The notes under the pieces are model-generated. The model did not search any database, was not told the origin of the DNA, and saw only the letters and a list, made by a program, of their open reading frames with translations. The position numbers and the translations under genes are program-made. From Tianweitania sp. UT-5YL-CI-8 (GTDB lineage: Bacteria > Pseudomonadota > Alphaproteobacteria > Rhizobiales > Rhizobiaceae): a stretch of DNA of 64,000 nt. Below are positions 26,420 to 35,805 of this stretch, piece by piece. The first letter of the stretch is position 1. Each line of letters opens with the position of its first letter. The DNA lies in NCBI RefSeq assembly GCF_030010215.1, contig NZ_JASCRR010000008.1:62001-126000 (forward strand), written 5' to 3'.

Positions 26420-29080
26420 TCAGCCAGCGATGGCGCTGGCAACCGCCTCGACCGCCTCTTCGGCCTTCGAGCCGTCTGGTCCGCCGGCCTGGGCCATGTC
26501 GGGCCGGCCGCCGCCACCCTTGCCACCGAGTGCTGCGGAAGCGACGCGGACAAGATCGACCGCGCTGAACCGGCCTGCGAGATCGGCGGTGACCGCCACC
26601 ACGGCGCTGGCCTTGCCGTCCTCCGACACGCCGATCAGGGCAACGATGCCGGATCCAACGGTGGCCTTTCCCTCGTCGGCGAGGCCCTTGAGGTCCTTGG
26701 AATCGACGCCCGATATCGCCTTACCCAGGAACTTCACGCCGGCAATCTCGCGCACAATATCCGTCGAACCGCCCTGCCCGCCGCCCATGGCGAGCTTGCG
26801 GCGCGCCTCGGACAATTCGCGCTCGAGTTTCTTGCGCTCGTCCAGTAATGCCTCGACACGGGCAGGAACATCGCCCGGCGCCACTTTCAAAGTGGCGGCG
26901 ACGGTCTTAAGTCTGCGATCCTGCTCGTCGAGATGACGACGCGCAGCTTCACCCGTCAGCGCCTCGATGCGGCGGACACCGGCGGCAACTGCGCCTTCCG
27001 ACACAAGCCGGACAAGACCGATATCGCCGGTGGCAGACACATGTGTGCCGCCGCACAATTCGACTGAATAGGGCTTGCCTATCTTATCGCCACGCAGGCC
27101 GGTGCCCATCGACACAACGCGAACCTCATCGCCATATTTTTCGCCGAACAGCGCCATCGCACCTTCCGCCATAGCGTCATCGACGCTCATCAGGCGTGTG
27201 CTGACGGGGCTGTTCTGGACCACAACTTCATTGGCCATGGCCTCGACCCGCTCCAACTCCTCGGCTGAAATCGGCTTGGGGTGCGAGAAGTCGAACCGCA
27301 AACGCTCGGGCGCAACAAGCGAACCCTTTTGTGCCACATGAGTCCCAAGCACCTGGCGCAGCGCTTCGTGAACCAGATGCGTGGCGGAATGGTTGGACCG
27401 AAGGCGCGTGCGGCGCGCGTGATCGACCTTCATTTCAACCGCGGCACCGGTAGCGACCTTACCCTTGGTCACGCGACCGGTATGCACGAACAAGCCGTCA
27501 CCCTTCTTCTGGGTTTCGGTAATCTCGACCAAGAAACCTTGGCCGGTCATGGTGCCGGTATCGCCCATCTGCCCGCCGGATTCTGCATAGAACGGGGTCT
27601 GGTTGACGATGATGCCGACCGTCTCGCCTTCCGACACTGCGTCGACGACGGCGCCATCCTTAACGAGAGCCGCGATCACGCCCTCGGCGCTCTCCGTGTC
27701 ATAGCCGAGGAACTCCGTAGCGCCGGCCTTGTCCTTGACACCGAACCACACCACTTCGGTGGCCGACTCGCCAGAGCCTGCCCAATTGGCGCGCGCTTCC
27801 GTCTTCTGGCGCTCCATTGCCGCATTGAAGCCGTCCAGGTCGACTGACACACCGCGCTGGCGCAACGCATCCTGCGTGAGATCGAGCGGGAAGCCGTAAG
27901 TGTCATAAAGCTTGAAGGCGGTCTCGCCATCCAGCCTGTCGCCGCTGCCGAGCGATTCGGTCGCATCCGCGAGCAGACCGAGACCGCGCGCCAGCGTCTT
28001 GCGGAACCGCGTTTCCTCGAGCTTCAGCGTTTCCGTGATCAGCGCTTGGCTGCGAACCAGTTCCGGATAGGCCTGGCCCATCTCGCGCACCAGAGCAGGC
28101 ACCAGACGCCACATCAACGGCTCCGCAGCACCCAGAAGCTGCGCGTGGCGCATCGCGCGGCGCATGATCCGGCGCAGCACATAGCCGCGGCCTTCATTGG
28201 AAGGCAGAACACCGTCGGCAATGAGGAAGCTCGATGCACGCAGATGGTCGGCAATGATGCGGTGGCTCGCGCGGTTCTTGCCTTCGCCTTTAACGCCAGT
28301 GGCCTCCTCGGACGCGCGGATCAGGGCGCGGAAAAGGTCGATGTCGTAATTGTCATGCTCGCCCTGCAAAACGGCAGCGACACGCTCCAGTCCCATGCCC
28401 GTATCGATGGAGGGGCGCGGAAGGTCGACGCGCTGTTCCTTCGTGATCTGCTCATACTGCATGAAGACGAGGTTCCATATCTCGATGAAACGGTCGCCAT
28501 CTTCGTCGGGGCTGCCGGGAGGACCGCCGGGAATGTTCTCGCCATGGTCGTAGAAGATTTCCGAGCAAGGGCCGCACGGACCGGTATCGCCCATTGCCCA
28601 GAAATTGTCGCTGGTGGCGATGCGGATGATCTTCTCGTCGGAGAGGCCGGCGATCTTCTTCCAGAAACCGGCTGCCTCGTCGTCAGTGTGATAGACGGTG
28701 ACTAGAAGCTTGTCGCGGTCGAGAGCGAAATCCTTGGTGAGCAGGTTCCAGGCAAGCTCAATCGCCTGCTCCTTGAAATAATCGCCGAAGGAAAAATTGC
28801 CCAGCATCTCAAAGAAGGTGTGGTGCCGGGCGGTGTAGCCGACATTGTCGAGATCGTTATGCTTGCCACCGGCGCGGACGCATTTCTGCGAGGTGGTCGC
28901 GCGGCTGTATGGACGGCTCTCAAGACCGGTGAAGACGTTCTTGAACTGCACCATGCCGGCGTTGGTGAACATCAAGGTCGGGTCGTTGCGCGGCACCAAC
29001 GGGCTCGAGGCAACGACCTCATGGCCGTTCTTGCGGAAGTAGTCGAGAAATGTCGACCGAATTTCGTTAACGCCACTCAT
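26420..29080 (-). CDS. alaS: Alanyl-tRNA synthetase
   Basis: An 886-aa class II synthetase. It begins [20 protein letters not shown], then [19 protein letters not shown] (motif region). The editing domain has [11 protein letters not shown] and CGGTH, which provide the zinc-binding histidines and cysteine. A C-terminal glycine-rich oligomerisation domain ([18 protein letters not shown]) with the usual conserved sequence is present. GAGG lies about 8 bases before ATG 29080. Upstream residues in the open frame are not family-like. It lies downstream of recA, an order I recall from many alphaproteobacteria. Confidence 0.97.
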   Translation of the reverse strand: MSGVNEIRSTFLDYFRKNGHEVVASSPLVPRNDPTLMFTNAGMVQFKNVFTGLESRPYSRATTSQKCVRAGGKHNDLDNVGYTARHHTFFEMLGNFSFGDYFKEQAIELAWNLLTKDFALDRDKLLVTVYHTDDEAAGFWKKIAGLSDEKIIRIATSDNFWAMGDTGPCGPCSEIFYDHGENIPGGPPGSPDEDGDRFIEIWNLVFMQYEQITKEQRVDLPRPSIDTGMGLERVAAVLQGEHDNYDIDLFRALIRASEEATGVKGEGKNRASHRIIADHLRASSFLIADGVLPSNEGRGYVLRRIMRRAMRHAQLLGAAEPLMWRLVPALVREMGQAYPELVRSQALITETLKLEETRFRKTLARGLGLLADATESLGSGDRLDGETAFKLYDTYGFPLDLTQDALRQRGVSVDLDGFNAAMERQKTEARANWAGSGESATEVVWFGVKDKAGATEFLGYDTESAEGVIAALVKDGAVVDAVSEGETVGIIVNQTPFYAESGGQMGDTGTMTGQGFLVEITETQKKGDGLFVHTGRVTKGKVATGAAVEMKVDHARRTRLRSNHSATHLVHEALRQVLGTHVAQKGSLVAPERLRFDFSHPKPISAEELERVEAMANEVVVQNSPVSTRLMSVDDAMAEGAMALFGEKYGDEVRVVSMGTGLRGDKIGKPYSVELCGGTHVSATGDIGLVRLVSEGAVAAGVRRIEALTGEAARRHLDEQDRRLKTVAATLKVAPGDVPARVEALLDERKKLERELSEARRKLAMGGGQGGSTDIVREIAGVKFLGKAISGVDSKDLKGLADEGKATVGSGIVALIGVSEDGKASAVVAVTADLAGRFSAVDLVRVASAALGGKGGGGRPDMAQAGGPDGSKAEEAVEAVASAIAG

Positions 29081-29220
29081 CTTGCCGCCTCTGGTCGCCG
29101 TCGCTTTCGAAGAAACCGCCCGCAGGCGGAAATTGGACATGGCCTTTTAGCGAGCAGACCGGGCACTGTCCAGAAACACGCATGAACGCGCTTCAATAAG
29201 CACCCTGCACTCACACAGAA

Positions 29221-29251
29221 AGACCGCCGGGCGTTTTCCAGCCGGCGGTCT
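29221..29251 (-). terminator. Terminator of recA
   Basis: AGACCGCCGG and CCGGCGGTCT form a 10-bp stem with an 11-base loop. On the minus strand TTTCTG follows. It is 46 bases after the recA stop and before alaS. Confidence 0.75.
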
Positions 29252-29297
29252 TCATACTCAACCCAACGGCGGTACCACCGCCAAGCCTGGCCAGGAC

Positions 29298-30389
29298 TTA
29301 CATCGCACCGGCTTCGTCTTCAGAATCATCTTCTTCACGCGAACCGTTCTCCAGAAACTTTTCGGCGATCAGGCCGGCATTCTGGCGCAGAACCAGTTCG
29401 ATCTCCCGCATCGTATCGGGATTGTCGCGCAGGAACTGTTTGGCGTTCTCGCGGCCCTGGCCAAGACGCTGGGAATTGTACGAGAACCAGGCGCCTGACT
29501 TTTCCACGACACCAGCCTTGACGCCGAGATCGACCAATTCGCCGGTTTTTGAGACGCCCTCACCATACATGATGTCAAACTCGACCTGCTTGAAGGGCGG
29601 CGCCAGCTTGTTCTTGACGACTTTGACGCGAGTCTGGTTGCCCACGACCTCGTCGCGATCCTTGACCGCACCAATGCGACGGATGTCGAGACGCACCGAC
29701 GCATAGAATTTCAGCGCGTTACCGCCGGTTGTCGTTTCGGGCGAGCCGAACATCACGCCAATCTTCATACGAATCTGGTTGATGAAGATGACCATAGTGT
29801 TGGAACGCGAGATCGAGGCCGTCAGCTTGCGCAGCGCCTGACTCATCAGGCGAGCCTGAAGACCGGGCAGCGAATCGCCCATCTCGCCTTCAATTTCGGC
29901 GCGCGGCGTCAGAGCAGCAACCGAATCGACAACCAACACATCGATAGCGCCGGAGCGGACAAGTGTGTCGCAAATCTCAAGCGCCTGCTCGCCAGTGTCG
30001 GGCTGCGAGATCAGCAAGTTTTCCAGATCCACGCCCAGCTTGCGGGCATAGACGGGATCGAGTGCATGCTCGGCATCCACGAAAGCACAGATGCCACCCT
30101 TTTTCTGAGCTTCGGCAATCGTATGCAAGGCCAGCGTCGTTTTACCCGAGCTTTCCGGCCCGTAGATTTCGATGATACGGCCGCGCGGCAGACCGCCAAC
30201 ACCGAGCGCGATATCAAGGCCGAGCGATCCCGTTGACACCGTGGCGATCTCGACAACCTGCTCGTTGGCACCGAGCCGCATGATCGAGCCCTTGCCGAAA
30301 GCACGCTCGATCTGCGACAGCGCCGCATCCAGAGCCTTTGATTTATCCACCGAACTATCCTCTACCAGCCGCAATGAGTTCTGAGCCAT
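29298..30389 (-). CDS. recA: Recombinase RecA
   Basis: A 363-aa DNA-strand-exchange ATPase and LexA co-protease. Walker A is [13 protein letters not shown] and Walker [10 protein letters not shown]. The loop regions [20 protein letters not shown] and [14 protein letters not shown] are canonical. The acidic C-terminal tail ([16 protein letters not shown]) is present. GGTGA precedes the ATG. The upstream region carries an SOS box of the alphaproteobacterial direct-repeat type, so LexA control is expected. Confidence 0.98.
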   Translation of the reverse strand: MAQNSLRLVEDSSVDKSKALDAALSQIERAFGKGSIMRLGANEQVVEIATVSTGSLGLDIALGVGGLPRGRIIEIYGPESSGKTTLALHTIAEAQKKGGICAFVDAEHALDPVYARKLGVDLENLLISQPDTGEQALEICDTLVRSGAIDVLVVDSVAALTPRAEIEGEMGDSLPGLQARLMSQALRKLTASISRSNTMVIFINQIRMKIGVMFGSPETTTGGNALKFYASVRLDIRRIGAVKDRDEVVGNQTRVKVVKNKLAPPFKQVEFDIMYGEGVSKTGELVDLGVKAGVVEKSGAWFSYNSQRLGQGRENAKQFLRDNPDTMREIELVLRQNAGLIAEKFLENGSREEDDSEDEAGAM

Positions 30390-30449
30390 GATACATCACC
30401 CCTTGGTCGTCAATGAAGGCCGGACTGGGCCGTCGCAGATGTATTTTAT

Positions 30450-30464
30450 GTACTTCTTTTGTTC
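30450..30464. promoter_or_regulatory. SOS (LexA) box of recA
   Basis: GTAC-N7-GTTC matches the alphaproteobacterial LexA consensus GTTC-N7-GTTC at 7 of 8 fixed positions. It lies 61 bases upstream of the recA ATG, inside the expected promoter (TTGCAA 30474-30479 on the minus strand as a possible -35). Confidence 0.75.
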
Positions 30465-30514
30465 TCTTTTTGCAAGAGGTCTATGGCTTTGAAAATTAAC
30501 AGAAAATCCATTTT

Positions 30515-30529
30515 GTTCTTTTTTTGTTT
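30515..30529. promoter_or_regulatory. Second degenerate SOS-like box
   Basis: GTTC-N7-GTTT, one base off consensus, lies 51 bases beyond the first box, towards the divergent gene at 30627. It could extend LexA control to that gene or be a chance match in a T-rich tract. Confidence 0.35.
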
Positions 30530-30626
30530 TGTACATTTGCCCCCGTTACTGGAATTAGGCGGTTCTCCGCGCGGATGCGCTCGGCGGGCCGAATCGCGCG
30601 GGTCCCGATAATTCGCGAGGCTTGAG

Positions 30627-31457
30627 ATGATACGGAAGAAGCTGCTTGGATTAGGCGCTGTTCTCATGCTGCGCGAGGGTCGCTTCAACACACTCGCCGC
30701 TGAGGGCCTTTTCGGGAGCGGAAGGCTGGAAGAGCGCACGGGCGGTGCGTTGTTCGACGCCCTCGCCTTCGCGGCCTCGCAGAACATCGATGTCACCATC
30801 ATGTCCGTCCGTGGCGGCGACGCCGCGGGTGAGCGCGTCGCGCTGGCTATCGAAAAGGCAGGCCTTTTCGATCACTCGGTGGTTTTTCTCGACCGGACGA
30901 CGCCGAATGCCACCGAGCTTTTCGACGCGGAAGGAAGGCCTGTAGCAGCACTTTCCGACACGGCGCTGTTCGATCTGGCCTTGCCCAAGCAACTGCGACG
31001 CTCAAGGGCGCGCGATGCCGTGGTGTACGCGGATGCCGTGCTGTTCGACACCAGCCTGCCCCCCGCGGCGATGGAAAAGCTTGCGGGGCTGGCGGCAACC
31101 ACACCTCTTTATGGCCTCGCGCTGACGACGGGGGCAGCCGCGCGCCTGAAATCGGTCGCAGACCGCCTTGACTGCGTTTTCCTGGATGAGGATGGCGCGC
31201 GCGAGTTCGCAGAGCTGGCAGCCGACGCGTCCGCGGCTGAACTTGCTTCGGCGCTTGCCGACAAAGGCTTCAAGCGCGGCATGATCTTCGGAAAAGGCTG
31301 GATGCTGGGCTTTGAACACGGCGCCGCGTTTGAGGCCGGCACGCCCGAGGATTCGGCCTTCGCGGAACTTGACCGCGCAAAAATCGCTGGCGCTATTCTC
31401 ACACGCCTTATCGGAGGAGACACATTGCTCGCGGCGTTTCAAACCGCGGCAGGGTAG
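30627..31457 (+). CDS. Diverged PfkB/ribokinase-like protein of unknown function
   Basis: A 276-aa protein. The arrangement resembles a PfkB-family (pseudouridine-kinase-like) fold: glycine-rich N-terminus (EGLFGSGRLEERTGGALFDALAFAASQNIDV), a middle VYADAVLFDTSLPPAAMEKL and TTPLYGLALTTGAAARLKSV. The canonical C-terminal GAGD anion-hole motif is not evident; GKGWMLGFEHGAAFEAGTPEDSAF stands in its place, so catalysis is doubtful. It is divergent from recA, and a degenerate SOS box lies between them. The 3' end abuts the convergent TfoX gene. Confidence 0.6.
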   Translation: MIRKKLLGLGAVLMLREGRFNTLAAEGLFGSGRLEERTGGALFDALAFAASQNIDVTIMSVRGGDAAGERVALAIEKAGLFDHSVVFLDRTTPNATELFDAEGRPVAALSDTALFDLALPKQLRRSRARDAVVYADAVLFDTSLPPAAMEKLAGLAATTPLYGLALTTGAAARLKSVADRLDCVFLDEDGAREFAELAADASAAELASALADKGFKRGMIFGKGWMLGFEHGAAFEAGTPEDSAFAELDRAKIAGAILTRLIGGDTLLAAFQTAAG

Positions 31458-31778
31458 CTACTTCACGCTGCGCCGCGCCGCCTCGAACGCCTTACGCGTC
31501 CAAATGGTAAGTTCGTCGGGGTCGTCAAGCGCGCTGTCGGGGATCGACCAATAGGGCATCTTCACCGGGGTGCCCTTCTTATTCTCATAGACCCACTGGA
31601 CCGCGCCCGCTCCAGCGAAGTCCGGTGCGCTGATGTCGTCAGCCTTCAGCATCACCTCGCCATACAGATCGACGCCCACGATCAATCCATAGAAATACAC
31701 GCCCTTGCCGCCGAACATGCGGCGAATTGAGACCTCGCCAAGGCCGGCGAACAGATCGCGGATGGCCTCGGCGTCCAT
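31458..31778 (-). CDS. TfoX N-terminal domain protein
   Basis: A 106-aa protein matching the TfoX/Sxy N-terminal domain: LGEVSIRRMFGGKGVYFYGLIVGV, then the W-V-Y-E-N-K-K-G segment and MPYWSIPDSALDDPDEL. It lacks the C-terminal helix-hairpin-helix domain of Sxy, so it is not a full competence regulator. The function of stand-alone forms is unknown. It starts 4 bases after the stop of the sufA-like gene and is probably co-transcribed with it. Confidence 0.88.
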   Translation of the reverse strand: MDAEAIRDLFAGLGEVSIRRMFGGKGVYFYGLIVGVDLYGEVMLKADDISAPDFAGAGAVQWVYENKKGTPVKMPYWSIPDSALDDPDELTIWTRKAFEAARRSVK

Positions 31779-31782
31779 GGGC

Positions 31783-32172
31783 TCAGGCTGCGTTCGCGGC
31801 GGTGCGCGCGTCAGCCAATGCCTTCAGATCGGCAGGCTTCAATTCCACCGATTCTCCACAGCCGCAGGCCGAACTCTGGTTCGGGTTGCGGAAGGTGAAG
31901 CCGGTCCGCAGCGTCGTGGTCTCGAAGTCCATTTCGGTCCCGAGCAGGAAAAGCGCAGCTTCTGGCGCTACATAGACGTGCGCGCCGGCATGCTCGACAT
32001 GATCGTCGCCCGTCTTGGGCTCGGTCACAAGATCGATGGTATATTCCATCCCCGCGCAGCCGCCTTTTTTTATGCCAAGGCGAATACCCCGAGCATTTTC
32101 TCGGGCATCCACGACTTCGCGCACACGTTCGGCGGCTTTGTCGGTAATGTTTATGACGGCAAAGCGTCCCAT
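31783..32172 (-). CDS. sufA: A-type Fe-S carrier (SufA/IscA/HesB)
   Basis: A 129-aa A-type carrier that delivers Fe-S clusters to apoproteins. The three conserved cysteines are in IKKGGCAGMEY and ACGCGES. It lies downstream of sufS and the DUF59 gene, separated from them by an oppositely oriented DUF1236 gene, so it may have its own promoter. GGAG about 7 bases upstream supports ATG 32172; ATG 32184 is the alternative. Confidence 0.92.
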   Translation of the reverse strand: MGRFAVINITDKAAERVREVVDARENARGIRLGIKKGGCAGMEYTIDLVTEPKTGDDHVEHAGAHVYVAPEAALFLLGTEMDFETTTLRTGFTFRNPNQSSACGCGESVELKPADLKALADARTAANAA

Positions 32173-32376
32173 ATCAGTCTCCATCGCGTACCGGTTCAAG
32201 GCCGGCGGAATGCCTTATAGATGGGCTAAGAACAACCTCGTGGCAAGGGTCCAGACACCTCCCAGCGCGGCTTGCAATCACGAATGTGACAGCCGCGACA
32301 GCACGAGTGAACGCTCATTTCCGGAACGAAGCCGAGATGTCGGCGGTTGTGTTTCCGTCACAAGGAGAAACGACCC

Positions 32377-32703
32377 ATGACACCCAAGAGCTTTATTCCG
32401 ATTGCCGCGGGCGCCCTGCTGTTCGCTTCAAGTGCATTGGCGAACGCAGATACAATCCTGATCACGCCCGAGCAGGAAGTGGTGGTGCGCGAATATATCG
32501 TCGAGCACCCGATCGAGCCGATGGTCGAAGTTCCGTCAGATTACGAGCTTTCGGTCGGCTCCATTCTCCCGGAAGGGTATGAACCCGGTCAACTGGTGCT
32601 TGAGCAGCCGCTTGAACGGGAATATCAGTATGTCAACATCGCAGGCCGCACGGCGCTGATCGACCCAGCGACCCGTGAAGTTGTCTATATCTTCAACGAC
32701 TAA
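32377..32703 (+). CDS. Exported DUF1236-family protein
   Basis: A 108-aa protein with a signal peptide (MTPKSFIPIAAGALLFASSALANA) and a mature domain ending YQYVNIAGRTALIDPATREVVYIF, typical of DUF1236, a periplasmic domain of unknown function found widely in Rhizobiales. AAGGAG precedes the ATG by 8 bases. It sits on the opposite strand inside the suf cluster; its stop overlaps the stop of the DUF59 gene by four bases (tail-to-tail). A link to Fe-S assembly is not implied by the sequence. Confidence 0.85.
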   Translation: MTPKSFIPIAAGALLFASSALANADTILITPEQEVVVREYIVEHPIEPMVEVPSDYELSVGSILPEGYEPGQLVLEQPLEREYQYVNIAGRTALIDPATREVVYIFND

Positions 32704-33074
32704 TACCAGCCCACCGCGACCTGGGCCTCCTCGGACATACGATCGGGGGTCCAGGGCGGATCGAAAGTCATGCTGACCTCGACGCCGGAGACGCCTTCGA
32801 CCGCGCCCACCGCGTTTTCTACCCAGCCCGGCATCTCGCCCGCGACAGGACAACCCGGCGCGGTCAAGGTCATGTCGATTTTAACGTTGCGGTCGTCCTC
32901 GATATCGATCTTGTAAATCAGGCCAAGCTCATAGATATCGGCTGGAATTTCTGGATCATATACCGTCTTTAACGCGGAAACAATGTCGTCGGTGATCCGC
33001 GCCAGTTCCTCGGCGGGAATAGCAGAAGCGGATGCCACGGCAGCCGCAGCGATTTCGGTCGTTGCATCGTCCAT
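32700..33074 (-). CDS. sufT: SUF-system DUF59 protein, SufT-like
   Basis: A 124-aa protein with an Ala-rich N-terminal 25 residues and a MIP18/DUF59 domain: ALKTVYDPEIPADIYELGLIY, then the conserved cysteine in LTAPGCPVAGEMP. DUF59 proteins help Fe-S cluster maturation. It directly follows sufS. ATG 33074 is used; a GTG at 33083 overlapping the sufS stop (GTGA) is an equally good alternative and would imply translational coupling. The symbol is given by family and context. Confidence 0.88.
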   Translation of the reverse strand: MDDATTEIAAAAVASASAIPAEELARITDDIVSALKTVYDPEIPADIYELGLIYKIDIEDDRNVKIDMTLTAPGCPVAGEMPGWVENAVGAVEGVSGVEVSMTFDPPWTPDRMSEEAQVAVGWY

Positions 33075-33079
33075 TATCG

Positions 33080-34321
33080 TCACCCGAAAAATTTCCGCGC
33101 CTTTTCAAGCGCTTCTGCCAAAAGGTCGACTTCAGCCTTCGTGTTGTACATGGCGAAAGATGCCCTGCATGTGGAGGTTACGCCAAACCGTTTCAACAGA
33201 GGTTGGGCGCAATGCGTGCCGGCGCGCACCGCGACGCCCTGCCGGTCGATGACCATGGCCACGTCATGGGCGTGGATGCCTTCAAGTTCGAAGGAGACGA
33301 TGGCGCCCTTTCCAGGCGCGTCGCCTAAGATCCGCAGCGAGTTGATCGCACCCAGCCGCTCATGTGCGTAACTCTTCAACGAGGCTTCATGCGCGGCGAT
33401 GCGATCGCGGCCAATAGTGTCCATATAGTCCAGCGCCGCACCAAGGCCGATAGCTTGGACGATCGGCGGCGTTCCGGCCTCGAACCTATGTGGCGGCTCG
33501 TTATAGGTGACGGTATCCTCTGTGACCTCGACTATCATCTCGCCGCCGCCCTGGAATGGACGCATGCGCTCCAGCATGTCACGCTTGCCGTAGAGCACGC
33601 CGATGCCGCTGGGGCCGTAAACCTTATGGCCCGTCAGCACGAAAAAATCACAGTCCAGATCCTGAACGTCGACGGGCATGTGCACGGCACTCTGGCTGCC
33701 GTCGACCAGCACCGGAATGCCACGCGCATGGGCGATGCGAACCATCTCCTTGATCGGAGTCACCGTACCCAGCATGTTGGACATGTGCGTGATCGCAACC
33801 AGCCTGGTGCGGTCGGTCAGGCGCTTTTCGAACTCTTCGACGTGAAGAACGCCGAGATCGTCGACCGGTACCCAGACGAGCTTAGCGCCTTGCCGCTCGC
33901 GGATGAAGTGCCATGGCACGATGTTGGAATGGTGCTCCATGATCGACAGGACGATCTCGTCGCCCTCGCCGATGTTTGGCATGCCGAAACCGTAGGCAAC
34001 CGTATTGATCGCCGCAGTGGTATTGGAGGTGAAGACGACGTTGTCCACACTCGGTGCATTCAAGAAACGGCGAACGCTCTCGCGCGCCCTCTCATAGGCA
34101 TCTGTGGCGGCATTGGAAAGAAAGTGCAGCCCACGATGCACATTGGCGTACTCGTTGCGGTAGGCATGGTCGATGGCGTCGAGCACCGCCAGCGGCTTCT
34201 GGGCCGAAGCGCCGTTGTCGAGATAGACGAGCGGCTTGCCATAAACTTCGCGCGACAAGATAGGAAAGTCGCGGCGGATGGCCTCGACATCGTAGGGGCT
34301 TGGGTTGAGCGGTTGATCCAT
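33080..34321 (-). CDS. sufS: Cysteine desulfurase SufS (group II)
   Basis: A 413-aa PLP enzyme that takes sulfur from cysteine for the SUF scaffold. The PLP lysine is in VLTGHKVYGPSG, the cysteine-substrate histidine region in SIMEHHSNIVPW, and the persulfide cysteine in RAGTHCAQPL. The short catalytic loop marks the SufS (group II) type, which normally needs a SufE or SufU partner; none is in this window. A 205-base gap with an inverted repeat separates it from sufD upstream. Confidence 0.96.
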   Translation of the reverse strand: MDQPLNPSPYDVEAIRRDFPILSREVYGKPLVYLDNGASAQKPLAVLDAIDHAYRNEYANVHRGLHFLSNAATDAYERARESVRRFLNAPSVDNVVFTSNTTAAINTVAYGFGMPNIGEGDEIVLSIMEHHSNIVPWHFIRERQGAKLVWVPVDDLGVLHVEEFEKRLTDRTRLVAITHMSNMLGTVTPIKEMVRIAHARGIPVLVDGSQSAVHMPVDVQDLDCDFFVLTGHKVYGPSGIGVLYGKRDMLERMRPFQGGGEMIVEVTEDTVTYNEPPHRFEAGTPPIVQAIGLGAALDYMDTIGRDRIAAHEASLKSYAHERLGAINSLRILGDAPGKGAIVSFELEGIHAHDVAMVIDRQGVAVRAGTHCAQPLLKRFGVTSTCRASFAMYNTKAEVDLLAEALEKARKFFG

Positions 34322-34356
34322 AATTCACCCTTGGAGCTCTGCTCCATCGTTTTTTC

Positions 34357-34514
34357 ACGTCCTTCGAGGCTTCCCTACGCAAGCTCACGGTCACACCTTA
34401 GGATGAGGGAGATGAGCGCTCTCCGCAAACTTGCATACCCCGGCACTTCAATGCTGGCCGGCCGTCACCGGCCATCCTCATCCTGAGGTGCGAGCGGAGC
34501 GTACGTCGAAGGAC
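34357..34514. repeat. Intergenic inverted repeat, Rhizobiales type
   Basis: Two imperfect arms of about 40-50 bp (34357-34409 and 34476-34514) face each other in the sufD-sufS gap. The right arm has TCCTCATCCTGAGG and GTCGAAGGACG. The left arm, read on the minus strand, has CCCTCATCCTAAGG and CTCGAAGGACGT. These match a dispersed intergenic element I recall from Mesorhizobium and Bradyrhizobium. It can fold into a long transcript hairpin. Confidence 0.7.
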
Positions 34515-34526
34515 GCTCCATATTTC

Positions 34527-35795
34527 TCACACATGCGTTTCGAACCAGTCATTCAGCTTGGCTTCCAGTGCTTCCACCAGCGGCTCGTCTTCCATTTCCT
34601 CGATGACCTCGGCGAGGAACGCCTTGACCAGTAGGCCACGCGCAGCCTTTTCCTCAATGCCGCGCGCCATCAGGTAAAACAGATGGGTGCGGTCGATCTC
34701 GGTGACGGTGGCGCCATGGCCACACTGCACGTCGTCGGCAAAAATCTCGAGTTCCGGCTTGGTCGAGAATTCGGCGTCGTCCGACAAGAGCAGCGTGTTG
34801 CACGCCATCTTGGCATCGGTCTTCTGGGCATACTGATGCACGTTGATACGGCCCTGGAACACGCCCTTGGCGCGGCCGGTCACGATGTTGCGCACGAGCT
34901 CTGTCGAACTCGTATTCGGCACCGCATGGTCTAGCACCATGGTCACGTCGGTATGAGCGTCCCCCGACAGCAGGTTGACGCCGCGCATCGTGAACTCCGC
35001 GCCCTCGCCCGCCGCCTTGACGATCACTTCCTGCCGCACCAGCTTGCCGCCGGCATTCATGAAGAACAGGCGGAGCTTGGCGTTCGCACCGATCTCGGCC
35101 TTGAACTGGGCAAGATGCGTCGCGCTGTCCGGCTGTTCCTGCACGATCACCCAGGTGATCTCGGCATCGTCACCGATCAGAAGCTGGCTCACGCAGCTGA
35201 CGGTCGCAGCACCCGTTCCGGTCTGCCGTTCAACAATCGTCGCCTTCACACCTTTGCCGGCCCGCACTGGCAGCCGCACATGGCTCTGCGCACCGCCCTG
35301 GAGGTTCTGCATCTCCAGCGGATGCTCCAGTTCGACGCCGTCGGCAATGTCAACGAAATAGCCGTCGGCGACGAAAGCGGAGTTCACCGCGCCGATGGCG
35401 TCATCGGCACCGTATAGGTCGAGCGCGGGAGCGAAACTGCCATCGACCAGCTTTTCCGCCAAGCGGACAACCGACACGCCATCCAGTGCCACCTTGTCAT
35501 CAGCGGAGACGCCGTTGGCGAGCGTCAGCACCTTCGAGCCTTCGATCAGCGGCGCGAGAGCTGTGGTCGAGACAGCCGCGTCGAAATCCGCGACCGAGGT
35601 CAGCAGGCGGCGCAGATCGGTATAGTGCCAGGATTCGATCCGCCGCGTCGGCAGGCCGGCCTTGACCTGTTCGATCGCGCTGTCACGCTTAATCATGACA
35701 GCCGGATCGCCCGGCAGTTGCGTCAGCCTGTCCCCGAAAGCATCGACGAAGGCCGTCTCTGCCGGCGTCCTCTGGGGTGTTGCGTGAATATTCAT
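34527..35795 (-). CDS. sufD: Fe-S cluster assembly protein SufD
   Basis: A 422-aa beta-helix subunit of the SufBC2D scaffold. Its C-terminal region (MACNTLLLSDDAEFSTKPELEIFADDVQCGHGATV through LVKAFLAEVIEEMEDEPL) is the conserved core. ATG 35795 is preferred because a GAGG Shine-Dalgarno overlapping the sufC stop lies just upstream, so the genes are coupled (stop at 35806). It has no transmembrane segment. Confidence 0.95.
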   Translation of the reverse strand: MNIHATPQRTPAETAFVDAFGDRLTQLPGDPAVMIKRDSAIEQVKAGLPTRRIESWHYTDLRRLLTSVADFDAAVSTTALAPLIEGSKVLTLANGVSADDKVALDGVSVVRLAEKLVDGSFAPALDLYGADDAIGAVNSAFVADGYFVDIADGVELEHPLEMQNLQGGAQSHVRLPVRAGKGVKATIVERQTGTGAATVSCVSQLLIGDDAEITWVIVQEQPDSATHLAQFKAEIGANAKLRLFFMNAGGKLVRQEVIVKAAGEGAEFTMRGVNLLSGDAHTDVTMVLDHAVPNTSSTELVRNIVTGRAKGVFQGRINVHQYAQKTDAKMACNTLLLSDDAEFSTKPELEIFADDVQCGHGATVTEIDRTHLFYLMARGIEEKAARGLLVKAFLAEVIEEMEDEPLVEALEAKLNDWFETHV

Positions 35796-35805
35796 CGCCA
35801 CCACC

